Program-made: the position numbers and the translations under genes | The notes under the pieces: model-generated | Told to the model about the DNA's origin: nothing | The model's input: only the letters and a program-made list of their open reading frames with translations | Databases searched by the model: none | Assembly (NCBI RefSeq): GCF_003604195.1 | Contig: NZ_QXGR01000006.1 | Location: 248,001-312,000, forward strand | Direction of reading: 5' to 3' | Source of the DNA: Simplicispira lacusdiani | Lineage (GTDB): Bacteria; Pseudomonadota; Gammaproteobacteria; Burkholderiales; Burkholderiaceae_C | Length of the DNA: 64,000 nt | In this document: one piece after another, positions 41,875 through 49,363 of the stretch | Layout: the number at the start of each line of letters is the position of its first letter | How positions within the stretch are numbered: position 1 is the stretch's first letter

Positions 41875-43053
41875 ATGGCACCGCAAACCAAGATCCCCGC
41901 CCTCTACATGCGCGGCGGCACCAGCAAGGGCGTGTTCTTCCACCTGCCCGACCTGCCCGAGGCCGCGCGCCACCCCAGCCCCGCGCGCGACGCGCTGCTG
42001 CTGCGCGTGCTGGGCAGCCCCGACCCGTATGGCAAGCAGATCGACGGGCTGGGCAACGCCTCGTCCAGCACCAGCAAGGCCGTCATCCTGGGCCGCAGCA
42101 CGCGGCCCGGGCACGATGTGGATTACCTCTTCGGCCAGGTCGCCATCGACCGCCCCTTCGTGGACTGGAGCGGCAACTGCGGCAACCTCTCGGCCGCCGT
42201 GGGGCCCTGCGCCATCCACCTGGGGCTGGTGGACCCGGCGCGCATCCCGCGCCAGGGCAGCGTGGCGGTGCGCATCTGGCAGGCCAACATTGGCAAGACC
42301 ATCGTGGCCCATGTGCCCATCGTGGGCGGGCAGGTGCAGGAGGCGGGCGAATTCGCGCTCGACGGCGTGGCCTTCCCCGCCGCCGAGGTGCCGCTGGAGT
42401 TCATCGCCCCGGCCGACGAGGGGGACGGTGGCGCCATGTTCCCCACCGGCAACGTGGTGGATGAACTCGACGTGCCCGGCGTCGGCCGCTTCCAGGCCAC
42501 GCTCATCAACGCCGGCATTCCCACCATCTTCCTCAACGCGGCGGACCTGGGCTATACCGGCACCGAGCTACAGGGCGCCATCAACGGCGACGCGCAGGCC
42601 CTGGCGCGCTTCGAGGCCATCCGCGCGCACGGCGCCGTGAAGATGGGCCTGATCCGCGACGTGGCGGAAGCCGCCCAGCGCCAGCACACGCCAAAAATAG
42701 CCTTCGTGGCCCCTCCCATCAGCTACACCGCGTCCAGCGGCAAGCACATCGAGGCCGAGGACATCGACCTGCTGGTGCGCGCCCTCTCCATGGGCCAGCT
42801 GCACCACGCCATGATGGGCACGGCGGCCGTGGCCATTGGCACCGCCGCCGCCATCCCCGGCACGCTGGTCAACCGCGCGGCCGGCGGCGGCACGCGCAAC
42901 GCCGTGGTGTTCGGCCACCCCTCGGGCACCCTGCGCGTGGGCGCCGAGGCCGCGCAGGTGGGCGGCCAGTGGCAAGTGACGAAGGCCTTGATGAGCCGCA
43001 GCGCCCGCATCCTCATGGAAGGCTGGGTGCGCGTTCCCGCCGACAGTTTTTAA
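41875..43053 (+). CDS. prpF: 2-methylaconitate cis-trans isomerase PrpF
   Basis: 392-residue PrpF-family protein (diaminopimelate-epimerase-like fold). Conserved motifs include MRGGTSKGVFF at the start, the DWSGNCGNLSAAVGPCA cysteine region and VNRAAGGGTRNAVVFGHPSG. It isomerises the AcnD product so it can re-enter the methylcitrate cycle, and is only needed with AcnD, which precedes it by 8 bp. A repeat copy begins at its 3' end. Confidence 0.94.
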   Translation: MAPQTKIPALYMRGGTSKGVFFHLPDLPEAARHPSPARDALLLRVLGSPDPYGKQIDGLGNASSSTSKAVILGRSTRPGHDVDYLFGQVAIDRPFVDWSGNCGNLSAAVGPCAIHLGLVDPARIPRQGSVAVRIWQANIGKTIVAHVPIVGGQVQEAGEFALDGVAFPAAEVPLEFIAPADEGDGGAMFPTGNVVDELDVPGVGRFQATLINAGIPTIFLNAADLGYTGTELQGAINGDAQALARFEAIRAHGAVKMGLIRDVAEAAQRQHTPKIAFVAPPISYTASSGKHIEAEDIDLLVRALSMGQLHHAMMGTAAVAIGTAAAIPGTLVNRAAGGGTRNAVVFGHPSGTLRVGAEAAQVGGQWQVTKALMSRSARILMEGWVRVPADSF

Positions 43054-43114
43054 GCCAAATCAGCCTCCAGCGCTTATGCAGCAAGCGCCATAAGCTACCA
43101 AACCAATAGCAAAC
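43050..43114 (+). repeat. 60-bp dispersed repeat copy after prpF
   Basis: AAGCCAAATCAGCCTCCAGCGCTTATGCAGCAAGCGCCATAAGCTACCAAACCAATAGCAAA, one of the best preserved copies. Its left edge includes the prpF stop codon; its right edge lies 5 bp before the next gene. Confidence 0.9.
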
Positions 43115-43119
43115 CAGCC

Positions 43120-43983
43120 ATGAACACCAAGCAACAACTCAAGGCCCTGGCCCATGCCCGCCGGGGCGTCATCGTGCCCGGCGCGTTCAACGCCCTCTCC
43201 GCCCGCGTGGTGGCCGACCTGGGCTTCGAGGCCCTCTACGTCACCGGCGCGGGCGTGACCAACATGTGGTTCGGCCTGCCTGACCAGGCCTTCATGGGCC
43301 TCACCGACATCGCAGACCACACCGCCCGCATCCGCGACGCCGTGGACCTGCCCCTGATCGTGGACGCCGACACCGGCTTTGGCAACGCGCTCAACACCTA
43401 CCACGCGGTGCGCACCCTGGAGCGCGCGGGTGCCGATTGCATCCAGCTTGAAGACCAGGTCAGCCCCAAACGCTGCGGCCACTTCGCCGGCAAGGACGTG
43501 GTGGAAGCCAGCGAAATGATCGGCAAGATCAAGGCCGCCTGCGACGCCCGGCGTGACAAGGACCTGCTCATCATGGCCCGCACCGACGCCGCCGCCGTGC
43601 ACGGCTTCAACGCCGCCGTGGAGCGCGCCCAAGCCTACGCCGAGGCGGGGGCAGACCTGCTGTTCGTCGAGGCCGTGACCGAGCTGGAGCACGTCCGCGC
43701 CCTGCCCCAGCGCCTGGGCACACCCCAGCTCATGAACATGGTCATCGGCGGCAAAACCCCCATCACCAGCGCCCAGGAACTGGGCCAGCTCGGCTATGGC
43801 CTGGTGCTGTACGCCAACGCCGCCCTGCAAGGCGCGCTGGCGGGCATGCAGCGCACGCTGACGCAGTTACGGGAAATGCAGCGGATTGATGAAGACCCGG
43901 CGCTGGTGACGCCGTTTGCGGAAAGGCAGCGGCTGGTGGGTAAGGGGGTTTGGGATGGGTTGGAGAAGAAGTATGTGGGGTGA
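43120..43983 (+). CDS. Isocitrate lyase/PEP mutase superfamily protein (candidate 2-methylisocitrate lyase)
   Basis: 287-residue TIM-barrel lyase of the ICL/PEPM superfamily. Visible features are the metal-binding DADTGFGNALN, LEDQ, the catalytic cysteine loop KRCGHF, and IMARTDAAAVHG. The KRCGH loop is shared by C-C-cleaving lyases (methylisocitrate, dimethylmalate, isocitrate lyases). The later LMNMVIGGKTP segment resembles dimethylmalate-lyase/oxaloacetate-decarboxylase-like members rather than classical PrpB. Its place at the end of prpC-acnD-prpF, with no other prpB, makes 2-methylisocitrate cleavage the likeliest job. The last ~30 codons are richer in G/T than the rest. Confidence 0.8.
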   Translation: MNTKQQLKALAHARRGVIVPGAFNALSARVVADLGFEALYVTGAGVTNMWFGLPDQAFMGLTDIADHTARIRDAVDLPLIVDADTGFGNALNTYHAVRTLERAGADCIQLEDQVSPKRCGHFAGKDVVEASEMIGKIKAACDARRDKDLLIMARTDAAAVHGFNAAVERAQAYAEAGADLLFVEAVTELEHVRALPQRLGTPQLMNMVIGGKTPITSAQELGQLGYGLVLYANAALQGALAGMQRTLTQLREMQRIDEDPALVTPFAERQRLVGKGVWDGLEKKYVG

Positions 43984-44034
43984 TTGGGCAGCAGACACAC
44001 ACGCAGTCGGACCGCTTGAAATCAAGGGGTGCTC

Positions 44035-44186
44035 CTACATAATCCTCACGGCGTGGCCATGAGTTCGAGCAATTTGGGGCGCGCCACGCTTGGGCGTATC
44101 AGTGCGCTCTCGCCTGTGGCATCTACGCCGTGAACAGCAAAGACGTTCTTGGCTAGATAGATTCTGATGGAGATAATGGCAGACAT
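44035..44186 (-). pseudogene. IS110-family transposase remnant
   Basis: From ATG 44186 the frame reads MSAIISIRIYLAKNVFAVHG, then VDATGESALIRPSVARPKLLELMA, the N-terminus of IS110-type (DEDD) transposases. The expected catalytic Asp (IGIDLAKN) is Tyr here. After ~45 codons the frame stops. A GHAVRIM stretch typical of a later part of the protein continues in another frame to about 44035, so an internal deletion has joined two parts. A TAG follows. GGAAGGG before the ATG is the original ribosome site. The rest of the element is gone. Confidence 0.7.
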
Positions 44187-44320
44187 GGACTTTCCCTTCC
44201 ACAAAACGAGTGAATTGATGAGAGATCGCACTCCCATCGTGGCACTTTGATGCCGTACCCCGCAAATGCGCGGATCACTCGGGACGGGGAAGTCCCTTTC
44301 ATTCGTTAGAAATCGTGCGC

Positions 44321-44878
44321 ATGAATATTCGACTTATCTTAGTTCTGGCCCTAACCCTCTTCACCAAGAGCGCGCTAGCCGACCATGCTCATTCGGATCA
44401 TCCAGCTAAACCAGAGGTGGAGATCGAGGCCTCACTAATTGCTCATGGCAGTGAAGACTGGAGCGTTCATATAACCCGAACAGGGATTACATATTTTCGC
44501 CATTCCTACAAAAAATCCTTTGGAACCCTCAGAGGTGAATTTCTCCTTGATCCCGATATTTTGTTAAAATTACTCACTGAGGCGCAAATACACCAGTTCA
44601 ATGATCTCCCAAGAAAAATTCAACCCGCGCTGATCCCTATTCATGCACCCATGTACGCAATAGACATTCGGGTGGACGGCAATCGACATAAAGTTCAGGT
44701 CTACCATCCCGCTGGTTTTAGCCAATCTTCCGAACTCGATCGTTTCTCTGCAGTTTGGGACGCAATATGGAAAGAATTTCCCCTGAAACCTCCAGGCGTT
44801 CTAAATATTGACGGCAGCTTCGACCAGAAACAGCCGATTGCTTCTGACCGAAACGCGCCGCACGTCAAGTGCCCATGA
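44321..44878 (+). CDS. Exported protein of unknown function
   Basis: 185-residue protein with a clear Sec signal (IRLILVLALTLFTKSALA, cleavage before DHAHSDHP). The mature part starts His-rich and contains a ~110-residue alpha/beta domain (THSWxxH-like ITRTGITYFRHSY, then FLLDPDILLKLLTEAQIHQF and MYAIDIRVDGNRHKVQVYHP). No family recognised with confidence. The DNA is AT-richer than the flanks and lies beside an IS110 remnant, so it is probably acquired. An in-frame GTG lies at 44315; no ribosome site distinguishes it from ATG 44321. Confidence 0.65.
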   Translation: MNIRLILVLALTLFTKSALADHAHSDHPAKPEVEIEASLIAHGSEDWSVHITRTGITYFRHSYKKSFGTLRGEFLLDPDILLKLLTEAQIHQFNDLPRKIQPALIPIHAPMYAIDIRVDGNRHKVQVYHPAGFSQSSELDRFSAVWDAIWKEFPLKPPGVLNIDGSFDQKQPIASDRNAPHVKCP

Positions 44879-44928
44879 ATACGCGGCCTCTGCGCTACCA
44901 TCCCAGCCGGTACCACTCACCACCCGCC

Positions 44929-45210
44929 ATGACCACCACCCCCCTCACCCTGGCCATGCCCACCCCCACCGGCGACCAACTCAAGGCCGCGCGCGTGGCT
45001 GCCGGCCTCAGCCAGGCGCAGGCCGCCGAGCTGATGGGTTACCCGCTGCAGACCGGTAGCCGGGGCGGCGTGCAGTCGCGCACCTGGCAGGCGCTGGAGA
45101 GCACGACGGACGAGCGCAATATGCAGGGGCCGGTGTTCGCCATGTTCCTGCTGCTGACAGGGCAGCACCCGGAATACACGCTCACACCCCGGCCCGCGCC
45201 GGAACGCTGA
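44929..45210 (+). CDS. Small XRE-like helix-turn-helix protein
   Basis: 93-residue protein with a Cro/CI-type helix-turn-helix core (GDQLKAARVAAGLSQAQAAEL) followed by an unusual Gly/Ser loop (LQTGSRGGVQSRTWQALESG-like) and a hydrophobic C-terminal helix (FAMFLLLTGQHP). Such short DNA-binding proteins occur in prophages and accessory islets. The start MTTTPLTL at 44929 is chosen because upstream codons overlap the previous gene. It is convergent with vapC. Confidence 0.65.
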   Translation: MTTTPLTLAMPTPTGDQLKAARVAAGLSQAQAAELMGYPLQTGSRGGVQSRTWQALESTTDERNMQGPVFAMFLLLTGQHPEYTLTPRPAPER

Positions 45211-45214
45211 AAAG

Positions 45215-45592
45215 CTAATGCACCGCAGGCCGGTGCGCGACCCCAAAGCGCTCGGCCAGGGTGGCGAGGCGCTTGTCCAGGGTCCAAAGACTGGCACCGG
45301 GCGTCATCAACGTGGAGGCAAGGAGCGACAAGTCCACCAGCCCGCAGCCCAGCCCAAAAAGCTGCTCATGCTCCACGAACGCCATCACCTCGCGGATGCT
45401 GGCCTGTTGGGCGGGTTGCAGGCGCTGCAGATCCGCCAGGGTTTGCGTTCGGGATGGCGGCGTGCCGCACGCCAATTCGCCCAGAACCATGGGGTGGATC
45501 ATCACCGCGTCCCGCTCCAGCAGGCCCACCAGCGGCAGGCTGCCCTGGCGGAAGTGATCGACCCACACGGAGGTATCGACCAGCACCCGCAT
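45215..45592 (-). CDS. vapC: PIN-domain toxin VapC
   Basis: 125-residue PIN-domain ribonuclease. The acidic residues that bind the metal ion are visible: MRVLVDTSVWVDHF at the start, ELACG, and LVDLSLLAS with WTLDKRL near the end. Its ATG overlaps the vapB stop (TGA) on the minus strand, the usual coupled antitoxin-toxin arrangement. It would cleave RNA when freed from VapB. Confidence 0.87.
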   Translation of the reverse strand: MRVLVDTSVWVDHFRQGSLPLVGLLERDAVMIHPMVLGELACGTPPSRTQTLADLQRLQPAQQASIREVMAFVEHEQLFGLGCGLVDLSLLASTLMTPGASLWTLDKRLATLAERFGVAHRPAVH

Positions 45593-45795
45593 CACTGCGC
45601 CCCGGCTTCCTGGCGCCGGGAAACGTCCGCCATGTCGGGCATGGCGGCGCCCAGGGATGCGAGGCGCTTGGCGGCCTGCACGCGCACATAGGTCTTGATG
45701 GCCTCACGGATCAGGTCGGCCTTGTCCATGCCGGGCTCGGCCACCTGCAGTGCTTCTTCGTAGAGGGTGTCGTCGATGGTCACGGTGGTTCGCAT
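45592..45795 (-). CDS. vapB: Antitoxin VapB (ribbon-helix-helix)
   Basis: 67-residue antitoxin. An N-terminal ribbon-helix-helix (MRTTVTIDDTLYEEALQVAE..KADLIREAIKTYV) binds its own promoter as a dimer, and the tail (MADVSRRQEAG) would wrap VapC. ATG 45795 is chosen because the family sequence starts there; an in-frame opening 42 bp upstream has no support. Autoregulation from the AT-rich region 45796-45860 is expected. Confidence 0.85.
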   Translation of the reverse strand: MRTTVTIDDTLYEEALQVAEPGMDKADLIREAIKTYVRVQAAKRLASLGAAMPDMADVSRRQEAGAQ

Positions 45796-45924
45796 GGGGC
45801 GCTCCAATTCATCAATTTTGATGCCATTTTGCATCAATTAATGCATCTATGCATTGCGCAGCCACCATGTTGCAGCCACAGGCCTTGCGGTGCTGGAAAT
45901 GTCTCTGGCTCGCCAGTATTCAGG

Positions 45925-45982
45925 CACAAATCGGCCTTTAGCGCCCACCTAACAAGCGCTACCAGCTATCTTTTACATAGCT
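45925..45982 (+). repeat. 60-bp dispersed repeat copy between vapB and the efflux operon
   Basis: CACAAATCGGCCTTTAGCGCCCACCTAACAAGCGCTACCAGCTATCTTTTACATAGC. Both arms and the AGCTATC end are recognisable. It marks the right edge of the second accessory islet. Confidence 0.85.
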
Positions 45983-46044
45983 GACTTTGCTTCCCCTCCC
46001 ATCCAATGCCCCTGCGCAAAAGCAGGCCTATTCACTAATTGCAA

Positions 46045-46059
46045 AGACAATCATTGTCT
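46045..46059. promoter_or_regulatory. Operator palindrome of the MarR/efflux operon
   Basis: AGACAAT-C-ATTGTCT is a perfect 15-bp palindrome. It sits inside a wider dyad, TAATTG (46037-46042)..CAATTA (46063-46068), ending 12 bp before the marR start. Such a site is expected for a self-regulating MarR/EmrR-type repressor. Confidence 0.7.
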
Positions 46060-46079
46060 AGTCAATTAAATTACGGCCC

Positions 46080-46586
46080 ATGCCAGACACACCCCAGCCG
46101 ACCGCCCCCCCGCAGTTCTACGACACCACCCGCCTCGTGCCCGAGGAAAGCGTGGGCTACCTCATGCGCAAGGTGATGTCGTCCATCCGCACGCAGGCCG
46201 ATGCGCAGCTCTCCACGCACGACATGACCTACGCACAGTGGCTGCCGCTGTTCAAGCTGTCGCTGTGCACCACCGCGCCCACGGTGGCCGGGCTGGCGCG
46301 CGACCTGGAGACCGATCCGGCGGCCATGACGCGCGTGCTCGACCGGCTGGAGGCCAAGGGCCTGGTGGCGCGCGAGCGCTCCACCACCGACCGGCGCGTG
46401 GTGCAACTGGCCCTTACGCCCGAGGGGCAGGCCGTGGCGGCGCAGGTGCCGCCCGTGCTGGCCGAGGTGCTGAACGGCCACCTGAGCGACTTCACGCACG
46501 AGGAATGGCAGCAACTGCTGCACCTGCTGCGCCGCATGCTGGCCAACGGCGAGGCCCGGCGCCAGCAGCAGGCGCAAAACCCCTGA
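46080..46586 (+). CDS. MarR family repressor of the efflux operon
   Basis: 168-residue winged-helix regulator. The MarR core is complete: TVAGLARDLETDPAAMTRVLDRLEAKGLV with the wing RERSTTDRRVVQLALTPEGQ. It is the first gene of a four-gene unit with an outer-membrane factor, an EmrA-like fusion protein and an EmrB-like transporter, and a strong palindrome lies just upstream. It probably represses the operon and is released by the exported compound, like EmrR (inference). Confidence 0.9.
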   Translation: MPDTPQPTAPPQFYDTTRLVPEESVGYLMRKVMSSIRTQADAQLSTHDMTYAQWLPLFKLSLCTTAPTVAGLARDLETDPAAMTRVLDRLEAKGLVARERSTTDRRVVQLALTPEGQAVAAQVPPVLAEVLNGHLSDFTHEEWQQLLHLLRRMLANGEARRQQQAQNP

Positions 46587-46612
46587 TTCACCCCCCGTTT
46601 CACGCACCGCCC

Positions 46613-48073
46613 ATGACGCCCTCCTCCTTTCCTTCCTTCGCCGGCACGCGCCGCCTGCTCCCCCTGGCCGGCGCGCTGGCCACGGCCCTGCTGCTGGTGG
46701 CCTGCGCCAGCCCCGGCCCAGCGCACACGCCGCTGGCCGCCTCCACAGCCCATGCCGCCGGCCTGCCCGATGCCGCCTCGCAGCCCGCCGCCGCGCAGTG
46801 GTGGAGCGCGCTGGGCGACCGCCAGCTCGATGCCCTGGTAGCCCAGGCGCTGCAGGGCAGCCCCAGCCTGGCCGTGGGCCGCGCGCGGCTGGCCCAGGCC
46901 GTGGCGCTGAGCCAGGTGCGCGAGGCCGCCAACGGCCCGCAGGCCACGCTGGGCGCGGACCTGTCCCGCCAGCACTACACGGCGCACGGCCTGGTGCCCG
47001 CGCCCGTGGCGGGCAACAGCTATTCCACGGGCAACCTGCAAGCCACGCTGGCCTGGGCGCCCGACTTCTTTGGCCAGCACGCGGCTGAACTTGAAGCCGC
47101 CCTGGGCCAGGCGCGCGCGGCCCAGGCCGATGCCGCCGCAGCAGCCAACCTGCTGGCCGCCCAGGTAGCGCGCGGCTATGTGGGGCTGGCGCGCCTGGTG
47201 GCCCAGCGCGAGGTGGCCGAGCGCGCGCTGGCGCAGCGCCAGGAGCAACTGGGCCTGACGCGCCAGCGCGTGGGCGCGGGGCTGGACAGCCAGGTGGAGC
47301 TGACCCAATCCCAATCCGCCGTGCCCGACGCGCGCACGCAGATCGAGGCGCTGGACGAGCAGATCACACTGGCGCGCCGCCAGCTTGCCGTGCTCAGCGG
47401 CCAGGCGCCGGGCGCGCTGGCCGCGCTCACGCCCCGGCTCGCCGCGCTGCAGCCCCCGGCCGTGCCGGGCGAGCTGGGCGCCGACCTGCTGGGCCGCCGC
47501 CCCGACGTGGTGGCCGCGCGCTGGCGCATCGAAGCCGCCACCCAGGGCGTGGCCGTGGCGCGCAGCGAGTTCTACCCCAACGTCAACCTCACCGCCTTCG
47601 TGGGCCTGAACGCGCTGGGGCTGGACCGGCTGTTCAACGCCGGTTCGCGCCAGCTCGGCGTGGCGCCCGCGCTGCGCCTGCCCCTGTTTGACGGCGGGCG
47701 CCTGCGCGCCCAATTGGGCGGGCGGCAGGCCGAGCTGGACGCGGCCATCGCCCAGTACAACGGCGTGGTGCTCGACGCGGCACGCGAGGCCGGCGACGCC
47801 CTGGCCTCGCTGCACTCGCTGGAGCGCCAGCAGGCGCAGCAGGCCGAGGCCGCCGCTGGCGCCGAAAAGGCCTACCAGTTCGCGCAAGAGCGTTACCGCG
47901 CCGGCCTGGGCACCTACCTCGTGGTGCTGAGCACCGAGAGCCAGGTGCTGGCCCAGCGCCGCCTGGCCGTGGACCTGAGCGCGCGCCAACTCGACACCCG
48001 CGTCGCCCTGATGAAGGCCCTGGGCGGCGGCTGGCAGGACGATACCGCCACGCTGCAGACGGCCGCCCGCTGA
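46613..48073 (+). CDS. Outer membrane efflux lipoprotein (NodT/OprM family)
   Basis: 486-residue TolC-like channel. A signal peptide with lipobox (LLLVACASPG, lipidated Cys ~28) is followed by two repeated OEP halves with long helices (LVAQALQGSPSLAVGRARLA; RRPDVVAARWRIEAATQGVA). These form the outer-membrane barrel and periplasmic tunnel. It starts 26 bp after marR and provides the outer-membrane part of the tripartite pump. The start MTPSSFPSF at 46613 places the signal peptide correctly. Confidence 0.9.
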   Translation: MTPSSFPSFAGTRRLLPLAGALATALLLVACASPGPAHTPLAASTAHAAGLPDAASQPAAAQWWSALGDRQLDALVAQALQGSPSLAVGRARLAQAVALSQVREAANGPQATLGADLSRQHYTAHGLVPAPVAGNSYSTGNLQATLAWAPDFFGQHAAELEAALGQARAAQADAAAAANLLAAQVARGYVGLARLVAQREVAERALAQRQEQLGLTRQRVGAGLDSQVELTQSQSAVPDARTQIEALDEQITLARRQLAVLSGQAPGALAALTPRLAALQPPAVPGELGADLLGRRPDVVAARWRIEAATQGVAVARSEFYPNVNLTAFVGLNALGLDRLFNAGSRQLGVAPALRLPLFDGGRLRAQLGGRQAELDAAIAQYNGVVLDAAREAGDALASLHSLERQQAQQAEAAAGAEKAYQFAQERYRAGLGTYLVVLSTESQVLAQRRLAVDLSARQLDTRVALMKALGGGWQDDTATLQTAAR

Positions 48074-48119
48074 GCCCTCTGCCATCGCACCCCACACAAC
48101 GAACACGAAAGACAACACC

Positions 48120-49361
48120 ATGAGCGCACCCCTGACCGCCACCGAAGCCAACACCGCCCGCCGCCGCGGCCTGACCCTGATCGCTGCCGCCGTGGCCCTG
48201 GCCGGGCTGGGCTGGGGCGGCTGGCACTGGATGAACGGCCGCCATTTCGAGAGCACCGACAACGCCTATGTGGCGGGCAACGTGGTGCAGATCACGCCCC
48301 AGGTGGGCGGCACCGTGGTGGCCATCGGCGCCGACGACACCGACTTCGTGCGCACCGGCCAGGTGCTGGTCAAGCTCGACCCGGCCGACGCCCGCGTGGC
48401 GCTGGAGCAGGCCGAGGCGCAACTGGCGCAGACGGTGCGCGAGGTGCGCACGCTCTATGCCAACACCGCCACCCTCAAGGCCCAGGTGAGCCTGCGCCAG
48501 GCCGACCTGGCGCGCGTGCAGGCCGACGCCGCCCGCCTGCAGGACGACGTGAACCGCCGCGCCCCGCTGACGGCCAGCGGCGCCGTGGGCAAGGAAGAGT
48601 TCCAGCACGCCACGGCGCAACTGGCCGCCGCCAAGAGCAGCGTGGCCGCCGCCCAGTCCGCCGTGCTGGCCGCGCAGGAGCAACTGGCCGCGAGCCAGAC
48701 GCAGACCGACGGCACCACCGTGGAGCAGCACCCCGGCGTGCAGCGCGCCGCCGCGCGCGTGCGCGAGGCCTACCTGGCGGTGCAGCGCGCCCAGCTCGTG
48801 GCGCCGCTCGACGGCCATGTGGCCAAGCGCGGCGTGCAGGTGGGCCAGCGCGTGCAGGCCGGCGCGCCGCTGATGACCATCGTGCCGCTGTCGGACCTGT
48901 GGGTGGACGCGAACTTCAAGGAAAGCCAGCTGCAGAACCTGCGCATCGGCCAGAAGGCCGAGCTGGTGGCCGATGTGTACGGCACCCAGGTCACCTACCA
49001 CGGCACCATCGCCGGCCTGGGCGCGGGCACGGGCGCGGCCTTCGCGCTGCTGCCGGCGCAGAACGCCACGGGCAACTGGATCAAGGTGGTGCAGCGCGTG
49101 CCGGTGCGCATCGCGCTCGACCCCAAGGAAGTGGCCGAGCACGCGCTGCGCGTGGGCCTTTCGATGGAGGTGAAGGTGGACATCCGCGACCAGGACGGCA
49201 AGGCCCTGGCCGACACCCCGCGCAGCGCCCCGGTGGCCGCCACGCCGGTGTTCGACGCACAGCTGCAGGCCGCCGACGAGGACGTGCAGAAGATCATCGC
49301 CGCCAACCTGGGCCGCAAGCTGACCCTGGCCGGCGCCCTGCACGCCCCCGTGGTGCGCTGA
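48120..49361 (+). CDS. emrA: EmrA/HlyD-type membrane fusion protein
   Basis: 413-residue periplasmic adaptor. An N-terminal membrane anchor (GLTLIAAAVALAGLGWGGWH, ~17-36) is followed by a lipoyl domain (STDNAYVAGNVVQITPQVGG), a coiled-coil hairpin (~100-215), the second lipoyl half (LVAPLDGHVAKRGVQVGQRV) and a beta-barrel domain. It bridges the MFS transporter and the outer-membrane factor. It is 46 bp after the OMF gene and 2 bp before the transporter gene. Confidence 0.9.
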   Translation: MSAPLTATEANTARRRGLTLIAAAVALAGLGWGGWHWMNGRHFESTDNAYVAGNVVQITPQVGGTVVAIGADDTDFVRTGQVLVKLDPADARVALEQAEAQLAQTVREVRTLYANTATLKAQVSLRQADLARVQADAARLQDDVNRRAPLTASGAVGKEEFQHATAQLAAAKSSVAAAQSAVLAAQEQLAASQTQTDGTTVEQHPGVQRAAARVREAYLAVQRAQLVAPLDGHVAKRGVQVGQRVQAGAPLMTIVPLSDLWVDANFKESQLQNLRIGQKAELVADVYGTQVTYHGTIAGLGAGTGAAFALLPAQNATGNWIKVVQRVPVRIALDPKEVAEHALRVGLSMEVKVDIRDQDGKALADTPRSAPVAATPVFDAQLQAADEDVQKIIAANLGRKLTLAGALHAPVVR

Positions 49362-49363
49362 GA

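Noticed and set aside
37988..41881. A 1297-codon open frame antisense to prpC and acnD
   Set aside because: It lies opposite two clear genes. Its predicted protein is a low-complexity His/Val/Gly/Ala-rich sequence without domains, as expected from GC-rich third-position bias.
43120..43983. Naming the lyase prpB outright
   Set aside because: The sequence after the catalytic loop departs from classical PrpB (no NITEFG-type segment), so only a candidate role is given.
44035..44265. 76-codon minus-strand frame as a real gene
   Set aside because: Only its end (GHAVRIM) resembles anything, and that is part of the IS110 remnant read across a deletion.
46229..48262. A 677-codon antisense frame across marR and the outer-membrane factor gene
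   Set aside because: Same shadow pattern; both sense genes are well supported by families and spacing.
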